Assembly: GCA_903831045.1 (NCBI GenBank)
Contig: CAIKWG010000038.1
Span: forward strand, 1 to 42,006
Reading direction: 5' to 3'
Source: an uncultured archaeon
GTDB lineage: Archaea > Nanobdellota > Nanobdellia > Pacearchaeales > GW2011-AR1
Length of the DNA stretch: 42,006 nucleotides
The position numbers and the translations under genes are program-made. Shown piece after piece: positions 8,671 through 18,494 of this stretch (position 1 is its first letter; every line of letters starts with the position of its first letter). The notes under the pieces were generated by a model. That model worked only from the letters and a program-made list of their open reading frames with translations. It was not told where the DNA came from and did not search any database.

Positions 8671-9156
8671 ATGAATCTTCTATCTGGAACTGAAAAAGAA
8701 AGTGCTCTTGAGTTCTTAATTAAAACAGCTGAAGTGGCAAGGAGTTCAACTTGCGATAGAGCGCATTGTGGTTCAACCATCGTAAAGAATAATGAGATAA
8801 TTGGAAGAGGGTTTAATAGTCCTCCAGGAAACGACGAAAATTCTAGAAGATGTTCTTGTGAAAAAACTTCTTATAATCAAAAGATTACAGATAAAACCTG
8901 TTGTGTTCATGCTGAGCAAAGAGCAATAATTGATGCGTTAAAAAATAATTCAGATAAATTAATTGATTCAAGATTATATTTTATACGTCTTGACGAAGAA
9001 GATAATCCTACATATTCTGGTAAACCCTATTGCACTATTTGTAGTAAAATGGCTCTAGATGTAGGAATAAAAGAATTTGTTCTTTTTCATAAAGAGGGAA
9101 TTTGTGTTTATGATACTAAAGAATATAACGATTGGTCTTTTAATTATTCAGAATAG
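8671..9156 (+). CDS. cytidine/deoxycytidylate deaminase-like protein
   Basis: Zn-deaminase motifs HAEQRAI and PYCTICSKMALDVGIKEFV; additional Cys insertion CSCEK...TCC. Confidence 0.8.
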   Translation: MNLLSGTEKESALEFLIKTAEVARSSTCDRAHCGSTIVKNNEIIGRGFNSPPGNDENSRRCSCEKTSYNQKITDKTCCVHAEQRAIIDALKNNSDKLIDSRLYFIRLDEEDNPTYSGKPYCTICSKMALDVGIKEFVLFHKEGICVYDTKEYNDWSFNYSE

Positions 9157-9165
9157 AAAAAAAGT

Positions 9166-9717
9166 TTAAACACCCTTCAATAATCTAGCTTCATTCATCT
9201 TACCGAGCTTTTCGTAAATCTTTATCAGAACAGCTTTAACTTCTTCTTTTTCTACTTTATTCAGATCCATTCTTAAAAGTCTTTCGTAGAATAACGCAGC
9301 TTTGCTAGTCTTATTTGTTCTAGCAAGAAAATCTCCTTGCTGTCTGTAAAAAACTCTCAGTTCTGCAAGAACATTTGCTTTTTGTACACTATTTGTATCT
9401 GTAAATGCTCTTCTAATAGCTCTATCAGCATCTTCAAAATGTGCTCCCTTTGCAAGTTCTTTTGCTTCAAGAACAAGATATTCTATTTTTTCTGAAAAAG
9501 TAAAAGAACTAATTGAAATATCGTTGTATGCTTTTGCAGCGTCCTTATACATCTCTTTTCTATCATAGATTTCAGCAAGTTTCAATAATGCAAATTTTTT
9601 CATGTCTGTTGCAGGCATTAGATTTAGAAATCTTTGTAGATGGTCTATTTGAACAAAATCCCCCTTGCCAGCAATTTCATCCTCCAACTCTTTTTTATGC
9701 ATGAACTTTGTTATCAT
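9166..9717 (-). CDS. TPR-like helical repeat protein
   Basis: Repeated helical pattern (FALLKLAEIYDRKEMYKDAAKAYNDI; KAALFYERLLRMD). Confidence 0.65.
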   Translation of the reverse strand: MITKFMHKKELEDEIAGKGDFVQIDHLQRFLNLMPATDMKKFALLKLAEIYDRKEMYKDAAKAYNDISISSFTFSEKIEYLVLEAKELAKGAHFEDADRAIRRAFTDTNSVQKANVLAELRVFYRQQGDFLARTNKTSKAALFYERLLRMDLNKVEKEEVKAVLIKIYEKLGKMNEARLLKGV

Positions 9718-9757
9718 TAAAAATAAAATACTCGAGGGTTTTTAAGTATTTGGGAAA

Positions 9758-10204
9758 TTATTTTCTTTTTAGAGTGTCATATAACTTAGCATAATGACTT
9801 CTCCAAAATTCCACATAACTTTCTCCAAGTTTTTTCCCCCTATTAAAATCATGTAAATTTAATGCAAGGAAAATATCTGCCTTAGCATATTCTTGAGGAT
9901 TTCTTTGATAAACTTCTGGATACTTTTCAGGATTATTTTGGATATCTTCAACATACCCTTTTAAAAATTCCCTTAATTCACTTTTTTTATGAATACGTGT
10001 TAATGCTCGCCCTATCCAGTCTTCTTGCAAATATTCTTTTTCAGGGTCACAGCAATAGGCTTCTTGTTCTTGAAAATAGCTTCCACCCGATTCTCGCACT
10101 TTTTCTATTCTCTCAGAAATTTTTCCAAAATATTCTTTTATTTCCTTTTTTATCTGTGCACTAAGATGTGCTGGCCTTGTTCTTTTTTCTAAATCCATGT
10201 TCAA
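9758..10204 (-). CDS. hypothetical protein (148 aa)
   Basis: Complete ORF. Confidence 0.6.
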   Translation of the reverse strand: MNMDLEKRTRPAHLSAQIKKEIKEYFGKISERIEKVRESGGSYFQEQEAYCCDPEKEYLQEDWIGRALTRIHKKSELREFLKGYVEDIQNNPEKYPEVYQRNPQEYAKADIFLALNLHDFNRGKKLGESYVEFWRSHYAKLYDTLKRK

Positions 10205-10330
10205 AAGAATTTTAAGGAATATTTAAAGATTTATCTCTTCGAATAACTACTTCAATGAAGATAACTTCTAAGAAGAGACCATGCACTATTAACTAGTTGG
10301 ATAAGCCACAACATTTTATTTTTTTAGAAT

Positions 10331-10630
10331 TTATTTAAATATTTCTTCAAGTTTTACTTGAATTATTTTTTCAATATCTCTTTTCATGAGATTAGCGGGG
10401 AAAGGTAAATCCCCCTGAAGAACTAATCCTTCATTGTAAAGAGCAACATTTCCAGTAATATTCATCCCACCCATTTCAAATTCAAAATTCATTTCTTCGT
10501 TCTTATCATTCCATTCTTTAATTGGGTGAGAAATCATTTGAGCGTAGTCTTTAGTCAGATTTTCTAAAAAATTGTTCATTCTGGTATAAGCTTCATTGAT
10601 TCCACAAGAATATTTATGAACTATTTTCAT
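10331..10630 (-). CDS. small protein resembling PHA_gran_rgn-type polyhydroxyalkanoate-system family (tentative)
   Basis: LQGDLPFPANLMKRDIEKIIQVKLEEIF resembles the C-terminal pattern of that family; by-eye similarity only. Confidence 0.5.
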   Translation of the reverse strand: MKIVHKYSCGINEAYTRMNNFLENLTKDYAQMISHPIKEWNDKNEEMNFEFEMGGMNITGNVALYNEGLVLQGDLPFPANLMKRDIEKIIQVKLEEIFK

Positions 10631-10684
10631 TTTAGTTTTTAGAATTTATTTATCAAAATTATTTTAGAATCTCTAAGAAAAAAT

Positions 10685-11971
10685 TTAAGCCTTTCTCTTT
10701 ACAATTTCAGTACACATACCAGCTGCAACAGTTGCACCGGCATCTCTTACTGCAAATCTACTCATGAAAGGGTTATCTTTTTGAGTTTCTAAACATAAAT
10801 GTCCTTGAGGTCTAATTCTTACTTTTGCTGTATCCCCATTCTTCAGGAAATCAGGGTTATCTTTGATAGATTGACCTGTTCTTGGATCAATTTGAGAAAT
10901 TAATTCTGTGAATTGACATGGAACTTGTGCAGTATGAACGTGGAATACAGGTGTATATCCTTTAGCTAATACAGTTGGATGGTTGATTACAGTGATTGTA
11001 GCAATAAATTCCTCTACAACTGGGATTGGGTTAGATGCTTCACAAATTACATCTCCTCTAGCTAAATCTTTCTTTCCAATTCCTCTAATATTAACACCAA
11101 CATTATCTCCTGCAGGTGCTTCTGGTAATGATTCGTGATGAGCTTCAATAGTCTTAACTTCTCCGTTAACACCTTTACCAGTTCTTCCTGGAAGGATTAT
11201 AACTTTTTGACCAATCTTCATAATTCCTGTTTCAATTTTTCCAACGGGAACTGTTCCAATACCTGTAATTTCATATACATCTTGGATTGGCATTCTCATT
11301 GGTAAATTTGTAGGCGGTTCTGGAGCAGGGAATATATCAAATTGCTCAAGAATTGTAGGTCCAGTATACCAAGGCATCTTAGTAGATTTCTTGTGGATGT
11401 TATCTCCTTGTAAACCTGAACATGGAATAAAAGCAGTTTTATCTGGGTCAATACCAACACCCTTTAATAATTTTCCAACTTCTTCTTTAACTTTTTTATA
11501 GCTTTCTTCTTTATACTCAACTGCATCCATCTTATTAACTGCAATTGCTAGGTTTTTTACACCCATTGTTCTTAATAACCATAAATGTTCTGTTGTCTGA
11601 GGTTGAACTCCAGCAGGAGCAGCAATTACTAAGAAAGCGCAATCTGCCTGTGAAGCACCAGTAATCATATTTTTAACAAAATCTCTGTGTCCCGGAGCAT
11701 CAATAATTGTAATTTGATATTTGTTAGTCATTAATTTTTTATAAGAAAGATCAATTGTAACTCCTCTTTCTCTTTCTTCTTTAATATTATCCATAACATA
11801 AGCGAATTCGAAACCAGCTTTACCGTTTTTAACAGCTTCTTCTCTTAATTTTACCATTTGCTGTTCACTAACTGCTCCACCGTCGAACATCATTCTACCA
11901 ATACAAGTAGACTTACCAGCATCAACGTGTCCTACGAACACAACATTCATGTTTGGTTTTTCTTTTGCCAT
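10685..11971 (-). CDS. tuf: translation elongation factor 1-alpha
   Basis: GHVDAGKST, DAPGHRDF, NKMD, ERGVTID, FAVRDAGATVAAG. Confidence 0.97.
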   Translation of the reverse strand: MAKEKPNMNVVFVGHVDAGKSTCIGRMMFDGGAVSEQQMVKLREEAVKNGKAGFEFAYVMDNIKEERERGVTIDLSYKKLMTNKYQITIIDAPGHRDFVKNMITGASQADCAFLVIAAPAGVQPQTTEHLWLLRTMGVKNLAIAVNKMDAVEYKEESYKKVKEEVGKLLKGVGIDPDKTAFIPCSGLQGDNIHKKSTKMPWYTGPTILEQFDIFPAPEPPTNLPMRMPIQDVYEITGIGTVPVGKIETGIMKIGQKVIILPGRTGKGVNGEVKTIEAHHESLPEAPAGDNVGVNIRGIGKKDLARGDVICEASNPIPVVEEFIATITVINHPTVLAKGYTPVFHVHTAQVPCQFTELISQIDPRTGQSIKDNPDFLKNGDTAKVRIRPQGHLCLETQKDNPFMSRFAVRDAGATVAAGMCTEIVKRKA

Positions 11972-11993
11972 GTTTAATTAATAAAAAACTAGG

Positions 11994-12001
11994 TTTATAA
12001 A
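11994..12001 (-). promoter_or_regulatory. TATA box of EF-1A
   Basis: TTTATAAA (minus), about 25-30 bp upstream of ATG at 11971; leaderless or near-leaderless. Confidence 0.6.
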
Positions 12002-12016
12002 TATTTCGGTTAAGAT

Positions 12017-12613
12017 TTATCTTTTTCTTTCAAAAAGGAATAAAATGAAATTTAAAACAAAAAATCCGAGGGTAAATCCTCCAACAACATCACTTAACCA
12101 ATGGGCATTAATGTATATTCTACTAAATCCTATGAATAAAATTAAAAATATATTCGCTGCAATAAACCAATTTTTTCTAATTTTATCTTTTATTTCATCT
12201 TTGTAAAAATAGATTAACAACGAGAATAAAATTATTGCAAATGTTGCATGCCCACTTGGAAAACTATTTTCTAAATCTTGTATTAATTGTGTAGCTGGTC
12301 TCTGTCTTTCAAATAAAAATTTAATGATTTTTTCAATAGTAAACCCACAGGCAAGTGCAATTGCAAATGTCCATGCTTGTTTTTTCTTTTTCATTGAAAT
12401 GAATATACCTAAAAAAAGAAGAGCAATTGCAATCATAATAAAATTAGAATATTGCCCCAAAAACATAAATAATGAATTAAGATAAATGGTATTAATATCA
12501 TTCATACCCTCGCTGATTTTCACATCAATTGTGTGATTACTAAAAATAACTATTGCAAAAATTGCAAGAAAAATAATTAATGAGCTAACAGCGTAAATTA
12601 ACTTTTTATTCAT
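12017..12613 (-). CDS. PAP2-family membrane phosphatase
   Basis: KFLFERQRP ... SFPSGHATFA ... SRIYINAHWLSDVVGG; multiple TM helices. Confidence 0.9.
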   Translation of the reverse strand: MNKKLIYAVSSLIIFLAIFAIVIFSNHTIDVKISEGMNDINTIYLNSLFMFLGQYSNFIMIAIALLFLGIFISMKKKKQAWTFAIALACGFTIEKIIKFLFERQRPATQLIQDLENSFPSGHATFAIILFSLLIYFYKDEIKDKIRKNWFIAANIFLILFIGFSRIYINAHWLSDVVGGFTLGFFVLNFILFLFERKR

Positions 12614-12650
12614 AAATTAGATTAGAATTTTTAATTTATATAATCTTTTG

Positions 12651-13403
12651 TTATTCAATCCTTGGTCTTCCAATTTCTAAATCATCTTCCCTATCATAAA
12701 TTGTTCCAATAATTCCAGCAAACCTTGCCCAGGGATAATAATCATCTAGCATTCTTTCATAATTTTTAGTAATGCTCTGAGCAATCAATCTCATACCAGA
12801 AGATTTCTTATCACGCATCATAGTATCATATCTTTTTCTAGTGCCAAGACGAATTGCTTTATAATTTTCTTCCTCATCCTTAAACAATTTTCTTTCAATG
12901 CTTGTTAATACTAGCTCTGGATCTTCAAGGATGCTCGCTCCAATAAAATTTAATCTAGCAGACTCTTTATCTTGAGTCATCGCTTGATAATTTCCAGATG
13001 CAAGAAATCCTGCAAGCCTATAAATCCAAAAATTACTTTTAATTAATTTATCTGGATTATCAAAAACATTTTTCACAACCCAAAAAGAAAATTCATCGGG
13101 TGCATTTTTAACAATGTTCTCAACATCCTGCTGCCCAATTAGTTTTAACATTCCATCGAGGTTTCCGCAATTCCACTCTTCTTTAATTTCAGGAGGGATG
13201 TTCCCATTCCAAAAGTTCTTATTTCTCTGATAATTTAAATCAGAACTTCCAAGATTGTGGTATTGCCTAACTGCTTCATTGCTAAGAGCAAAGTCTGGAG
13301 TTGGATTTGTTTTAACATCTTTCCATTTTTCAGAATTAATATCTTTGTCAGTTAGAAAATAATCTTTTCCATTAGATTCAATCCAAGAGATGAATTGTCC
13401 CAT
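12651..13403 (-). CDS. hypothetical protein (250 aa)
   Basis: Complete ORF; no family recognised. Confidence 0.65.
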   Translation of the reverse strand: MGQFISWIESNGKDYFLTDKDINSEKWKDVKTNPTPDFALSNEAVRQYHNLGSSDLNYQRNKNFWNGNIPPEIKEEWNCGNLDGMLKLIGQQDVENIVKNAPDEFSFWVVKNVFDNPDKLIKSNFWIYRLAGFLASGNYQAMTQDKESARLNFIGASILEDPELVLTSIERKLFKDEEENYKAIRLGTRKRYDTMMRDKKSSGMRLIAQSITKNYERMLDDYYPWARFAGIIGTIYDREDDLEIGRPRIE

Positions 13404-13454
13404 ATCAAAAGAGAAGGTGATGGAATATATAAGGATTATTGATGTTGAAAAGAA

Positions 13455-13844
13455 TTAATGACCTTGATTTTTTCTTTGCATGGCCGCTTTTGTGTGTGCT
13501 AAATTATCCGGCATTCTATGAGCTATAGCTCTAGCTTGATTTCTTTTATGCTGAGAATTCTTTGCAATAATTTTTTGAACTCCATAAAGCTTTCCAAAAA
13601 CTTCCCTATCAACTTCTTCCAACATTTCAGGATTTTTTCCAGGTTTAGAAATATAATATCTCTCAGGAATTTTAATCTGTTCAAGAATGTTATCTGTAAA
13701 AGTAATTCCTCCCTGATTATAGTAAACCCATCTAAGATATTGATTTTTACCTGCATTCAAGAGGTCTCCAACAGTTGAGTCAGAATATTGTCCAAACTTC
13801 ATAGGAGATTTTTCAGTTAATTTTCTTAATAATGGAACATCCAT
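13455..13844 (-). CDS. small protein with MKFGxY...YLRW motif (ExoX C-terminal/DUF3820-like, tentative)
   Basis: SPMKFGQYSDSTVGDLLNAGKNQYLRWVYYN. Confidence 0.6.
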   Translation of the reverse strand: MDVPLLRKLTEKSPMKFGQYSDSTVGDLLNAGKNQYLRWVYYNQGGITFTDNILEQIKIPERYYISKPGKNPEMLEEVDREVFGKLYGVQKIIAKNSQHKRNQARAIAHRMPDNLAHTKAAMQRKNQGH

Positions 13845-13894
13845 AGTCTATAAAAGAATAAGAAGTTTTTAAATTTTGCTTGAGAAGAATTATT

Positions 13895-14494
13895 TTACTT
13901 CTTCTTTATAATTAATAATTCTGGTATCGCAGCATAAAATGCTAGCAAAAAGGTATCGTAATCAATAACTTCACTTTTTTCAGTGCTTGGGTTTAAAATT
14001 TTGAATCCTTTTTTATTATATCCTTCAATAATTACCTTATGATTCATACCCAAAGAAACTGTATTCCAAATAAAAGCAGGCTTTAGATTAATTATTACAA
14101 ATTTATTTTTATCAATTATTTCTTTCAAGGCCTTAAGAGTTAATTTTTTTATTGTTACTTTTCCTCCAAGCTCTAAAAATTCTAATGTTTTATCTACGCT
14201 AAATTTTCCAAATTCAATGTAAGTTTTTAATTTTTCTTGAAGAGACTCTTTGAGATTTTTCTTACCTATCTTAAAAATTAGGGGGTTATAACCAATATAT
14301 TCTGCTTTGAATCCAAACTTCAAGGCAGTTATGCCAAGGCTAATAATTGGATTAATTATTCCATTGGATGTTTTGTATACTTCATTTTTTTCCCAAATTT
14401 CTTTTTCAGAAAAAGTTTTTCTATGATAATTAAAAATGCTTCTCAAACAAGCCACACCACAAGATTTGTTTGTTTCTTGCTTAAATATTTTCAT
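13895..14494 (-). CDS. peptidase C39-like cysteine protease domain protein
   Basis: FKQETNKSCGVACLRSIFNYH (Cys), MNHKVIIEGY (His), ILNPST. Confidence 0.7.
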   Translation of the reverse strand: MKIFKQETNKSCGVACLRSIFNYHRKTFSEKEIWEKNEVYKTSNGIINPIISLGITALKFGFKAEYIGYNPLIFKIGKKNLKESLQEKLKTYIEFGKFSVDKTLEFLELGGKVTIKKLTLKALKEIIDKNKFVIINLKPAFIWNTVSLGMNHKVIIEGYNKKGFKILNPSTEKSEVIDYDTFLLAFYAAIPELLIIKKK

Positions 14495-14532
14495 GCATTA
14501 CTAAAGAATTCTCTTTATTTAAAAGATGCTAC

Positions 14533-14916
14533 TTACTTTTTTCTTGCAACAGGAAGACCATAAACTATTTCATCTTTAGATTCTTTTCTTCCTTGTGCGT
14601 ATGAAACTGAAAACTCATTATTAGAATAATGACAATTAATTATTGCTTCAATGCCTTTTTCCACCAATTTCTTTTGACGTTGATCCTCTTCCCAGGCATA
14701 CCATCTCTCTGAATGTTGACTAATATAATAAACTCCAATGTCTCTATCTTTTGTATCAATTATTTCAACTTCGTATCCAACCATTGATTCATATTCTGAC
14801 TTAGAACCAGGAAAGAAACGTACTTTATTCATGTGTTCACTAACTTTCATTAATTCTATTTCTTTTCTCACGTTCTCTTCTCCTTTCGTGATTAATTTTC
14901 CAAGTCCTCCTGCCAT
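14533..14916 (-). CDS. hypothetical protein (127 aa)
   Basis: Complete ORF with upstream TTATAAACGAT element. Confidence 0.6.
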   Translation of the reverse strand: MAGGLGKLITKGEENVRKEIELMKVSEHMNKVRFFPGSKSEYESMVGYEVEIIDTKDRDIGVYYISQHSERWYAWEEDQRQKKLVEKGIEAIINCHYSNNEFSVSYAQGRKESKDEIVYGLPVARKK

Positions 14917-14968
14917 AGTTTTTTTATCTAAATATCGTTTATAAGAATTACTGTTCTGAAGAATACAC

Positions 14969-17164
14969 TTACTGATTCTCTGACAACCCTTTACGTTCTC
15001 TAATCTTTCTAATTACATCCGCTTGTAGAGATTGAGGCATTCTTTCAAATAACTGATCTTTCAATGAACTTGTTCCTCTACCTTCAGTTGCACTTCTCAA
15101 ATCACTAGACCATCCAATCATTTCAGCAACGGGTAATTTAGCTTCAAGTTGAACCATAGCTCCTTCTTGATTCATATTAATCATCTGACCTCTCTTAGTG
15201 CTTACAAGTTTTGTAGCTGCACCCATGAATGATTCTGGAACTTCTATAACATGTATCTGTAATGGTTCTAGGATAGAAGCATTTGCTTCTTTCATAGCTT
15301 CCTTAATTGCATCTCTAACTGCGGGATAAACCTGAGCAGGACCTCTGTGAATTGCATCTTCATGTAACTTAATATCTACAAGAGTAATCTTCATGTTCAT
15401 ACATGGTTCTCTTGATAATGGTCCTTGATCCATAACCATCTCAAATGCATCCATAACCATTTCCATTACTTCTCCAATATGAACTTCTCCTCTTGTTTCA
15501 TCGAATAACATGTTTCCTTTGTAAACTTCCTTAACATTTCTAATTTCATCAGAACCCCAACCAATTCCAGAAAGTGTTTTTGTAACCAAATCGCTTTTTT
15601 TCTTTATTCTTCCTTCAGGCAATTCTCCCTTTTCAATTAATAACCCTAATTGGGCATCCAATGGTTCAACCTTGATGAAAAAACTATTGTGCTTGTTTGG
15701 GCTTCTTCCTTCGCAAGGGGGGGAAGCTTTTCCAACTGTTTCTCTATATACAACAATTGGTGAAGAAGTTTTAATCTCTAAACCTTTTTCTGTTCTGATT
15801 CTATTTTCAATAATTTCTAAATGTAATTCTCCCATTCCTGAGATTAAACTTTCACCAGTTTCTTCGTTAATTGTAACTTTAATTGATGGATCTTCCTTAG
15901 AAACTTTTCTAAGAATTTCAATTAATTTTGGTAAATCTGCAGTCTTTGTTGGTTCAATTGATTTTGTAATAACCGGTTGAAACAGGTGTTTAATTTCTTC
16001 AAATGGAGTTTGTTCAGTAATAGTAATTGTCTCTCCAACATCCACATCAAGTCCACTTACAGCAAGAACATTTCCTGCAGGAACAGTTTCCAGTTGTTCT
16101 GGTTTAATACCATTGTAAACTAGAACCTGTTGAATTCTTGCTTTTTTCTTTGCCATATTACAATAAACTTCCATTCCACTTTTCATTGTTCCAGAATAAA
16201 TTCTTCCAGCAGAAATTTCTTTTCCAGATCTTGGATCAATTACAATTCGAGTAACTACAAATCCCAATTCCCCATTAGGATTACAAGTCAATAAATCTTT
16301 TCCAAAAGCAGAATCCTTATCCCCGTGCCAAATTTTAGGAATTCTATATTTTTGTGCTTCTAACGGATTTGGTAAATGTTTAACTGCCATATCTAGAATA
16401 ACTTCATTTAGGGGAGCATTTTCCCAGACCCATTTGTCTCTTTCTGCAGAGGTCATACTTCCATCATATAATCTATAAATATCCTTAAAACTAACGCCCT
16501 TCTTTTTCATATAGGGAATTGAGAGTGCCCAATTTTCTCGTGCAGATCCAAACGCAACACTTCCGTCGAGAACATTAACTTTCCATGCATCAACAAATTC
16601 TTTTTCAGCAAGTTGTTCAATTAAATGATTAAAATTTTCAATTAATTTCATAAATCTTTCTTGCATTTGTTCGGGAGTTACTTTTAATTCATTGATTAAT
16701 CTGTCAACTTTATTAATGAACAGAACAGGTTTTACTCTTTCTCTAATTGCTTGTCTAAGAACAGTTTCTGTTTGCGGCATAATTCCTTCAACAGCACAGA
16801 TTAATACAAAAGTACCATCGATAGCCCTCATAGCTCTTGTTACATTTCCTCCAAAATCTACATGACCAGGAGTATCAATTAAATTAATTAAATATTCTTC
16901 TCCATTAAAACTATGAACCATAGAGACATTTGCAGCATCTACAGTCATTAGTCTTTCTTGTTCATCTGAATGTTGCCAGGTTTCCATTCCGCCTTCTAAA
17001 TTTCCTGCATTTTTTGCAGCCATCAATCCTGCTGCTGCCAAAAGGTTATCTGTGAATGCAGTTTTACCGTGGTGAATGTGCGCAGATGTTGCAACATTAC
17101 GAATAGTATCTTGTTTAGAAGTCAATCTTTGAATCTTGTGTAAGCTTGTTTCCTTTTCTACCAT
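14969..17164 (-). CDS. fusA: translation elongation factor EF-2
   Basis: NLIDTPGHVDFGGNVTRAMRAIDG, FINKVDR, diphthamide-loop sequence LHEDAIHRGPAQVYPAVRDAI. Confidence 0.97.
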   Translation of the reverse strand: MVEKETSLHKIQRLTSKQDTIRNVATSAHIHHGKTAFTDNLLAAAGLMAAKNAGNLEGGMETWQHSDEQERLMTVDAANVSMVHSFNGEEYLINLIDTPGHVDFGGNVTRAMRAIDGTFVLICAVEGIMPQTETVLRQAIRERVKPVLFINKVDRLINELKVTPEQMQERFMKLIENFNHLIEQLAEKEFVDAWKVNVLDGSVAFGSARENWALSIPYMKKKGVSFKDIYRLYDGSMTSAERDKWVWENAPLNEVILDMAVKHLPNPLEAQKYRIPKIWHGDKDSAFGKDLLTCNPNGELGFVVTRIVIDPRSGKEISAGRIYSGTMKSGMEVYCNMAKKKARIQQVLVYNGIKPEQLETVPAGNVLAVSGLDVDVGETITITEQTPFEEIKHLFQPVITKSIEPTKTADLPKLIEILRKVSKEDPSIKVTINEETGESLISGMGELHLEIIENRIRTEKGLEIKTSSPIVVYRETVGKASPPCEGRSPNKHNSFFIKVEPLDAQLGLLIEKGELPEGRIKKKSDLVTKTLSGIGWGSDEIRNVKEVYKGNMLFDETRGEVHIGEVMEMVMDAFEMVMDQGPLSREPCMNMKITLVDIKLHEDAIHRGPAQVYPAVRDAIKEAMKEANASILEPLQIHVIEVPESFMGAATKLVSTKRGQMINMNQEGAMVQLEAKLPVAEMIGWSSDLRSATEGRGTSSLKDQLFERMPQSLQADVIRKIRERKGLSENQ

Positions 17165-17205
17165 TTGAAATAAATTCCATTGATAATTATTTACTGAAAA
17201 ATCGG

Positions 17206-17213
17206 TTTATAAA
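17206..17213 (-). promoter_or_regulatory. TATA box of EF-2
   Basis: TTTATAAACCGAT (minus), same 13-mer as tRNA-Lys promoter. Confidence 0.6.
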
Positions 17214-17239
17214 TCTTTTTAGAAAAAGAAAATTGTCAC

Positions 17240-17569
17240 TTAGAATTTAAGGGAAAGAATTAGCTTTTCTTCTCGAGACAACCCATAGCCAGAAACCATG
17301 ACCAATTCACCATTTCTATTTAGGCATATATTTTCTTTACTATTAAACTTGATTGCCTTGGGCAGTTTTATTAACCCTCCTTCAACAACCATATCTTCTA
17401 ATTTCTCTCTTTCATATTTGATTTGAGTATTCAATCCCAAATAAAATTCTGAGAACAATTCTCCAATGCAAGTATAATATTGTAATGCTTTGAACCCTTT
17501 TTTTGGTGCAGCCTCAGATACAACATAATGGATAAAGAACTCTTTTTCTCCTAAATTATTCGCCTCCAT
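17240..17569 (-). CDS. hypothetical protein (start reassigned to internal Met MEANNLGEKEF)
   Basis: ORF 17240-17665 overlaps rps7; internal Met at 17569 removes the overlap. Confidence 0.6.
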   Translation of the reverse strand: MEANNLGEKEFFIHYVVSEAAPKKGFKALQYYTCIGELFSEFYLGLNTQIKYEREKLEDMVVEGGLIKLPKAIKFNSKENICLNRNGELVMVSGYGLSREEKLILSLKF

Positions 17570-17634
17570 AATTAGTCTAGGAAATTTTTGTTTAAAAATA
17601 AATCTGTTGTTAAGAGTATATTTGAAAATTAAAT

Positions 17635-18246
17635 TTAACGAGCAGAATCTGCTTGTGCTTCGCATTCTTTTTTCTTCTTAACAGACATGCTTTCTCCGTT
17701 ATTATCTGCAGCAAGCATGATTTCTTCAGCAAGTGCTTGAGCAAACTTCTTTTTCTTTCCAAAAGATTTATCCGAAGAACCATGAACAAGATGTTTCAAT
17801 GCTTGGTTTACTCTTCTAATTGGAGAAACATCAACAGCCTGGGGGTATCTTGCACCACCATATTCAATAATTGTAACTTCATCTCTTGGTGCTGAATTTT
17901 CTACAGCATCAACCAGAACTTGAACCGGATTTTTCCCAGTTTTCTTCTCAATTACTTCAAATGCTTCAAGAACAATTCCCATATTTCGAGTATATTTTCC
18001 AGTAGATGTTCCAAGTTCAATTCTGTGTTTCTTGTTTCTGTGTCCACCAACTGCAATTTTGTTCATTAATCTTTCAACAATATTAACCTTGACCTGCCCG
18101 AATTTAGAAACATTTCTTCCGCTACTTTTTAAAATTAATTTTGGTTCTAAATTGATTGCTGATTGAAGTCCAAGATCTTTTACTGTAACTTCTGAAATAT
18201 CATACTTATCAAAAATCTTAAATTTTGGAGTTATTGTTTCTGCCAT
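17635..18246 (-). CDS. rps7: ribosomal protein S7 (uS7)
   Basis: KVNIVERLMNKIAVGGHRNKKHR, NPVQVLVDAVENSAPRDE, RRVNQALKHL. Confidence 0.95.
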   Translation of the reverse strand: MAETITPKFKIFDKYDISEVTVKDLGLQSAINLEPKLILKSSGRNVSKFGQVKVNIVERLMNKIAVGGHRNKKHRIELGTSTGKYTRNMGIVLEAFEVIEKKTGKNPVQVLVDAVENSAPRDEVTIIEYGGARYPQAVDVSPIRRVNQALKHLVHGSSDKSFGKKKKFAQALAEEIMLAADNNGESMSVKKKKECEAQADSAR

Positions 18247-18247
18247 T

Positions 18248-18493
18248 TTATTTTATTAATTTTAATAATCCCCTCTTTAATTCTGAAAGTTTAACATCTG
18301 AGTTTAGTCTGGGAGAACAATGCACAGTTCCTTCCTTAACATTTAATGAAATAAATCCTCTTCCATCTTTTGAAAAATAAACATGATTTCTTGTGTCAGA
18401 TGGTTGTGTTGCAGGATTAAGATCTTCTGCATGATCCAAGTAATACTTTACTTTTTCAATATTTGTAGTTTTATAATCTGTTGATTCTGTCAT
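18248..18493 (-). CDS. hypothetical small protein between rps12 and rps7
   Basis: Complete ORF; start at MTESTDYK (18493) fits directly downstream of the rps12 stop. Confidence 0.65.
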   Translation of the reverse strand: MTESTDYKTTNIEKVKYYLDHAEDLNPATQPSDTRNHVYFSKDGRGFISLNVKEGTVHCSPRLNSDVKLSELKRGLLKLIK

Positions 18494-18494
18494 T

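Noticed and set aside
13518-13778. ORFs overlapping 13455-13844 on both strands (13518-13778 +, 13523-13756 -)
   Set aside because: Low-complexity alternative frames; the 129-aa frame has a coherent motif and coding character.
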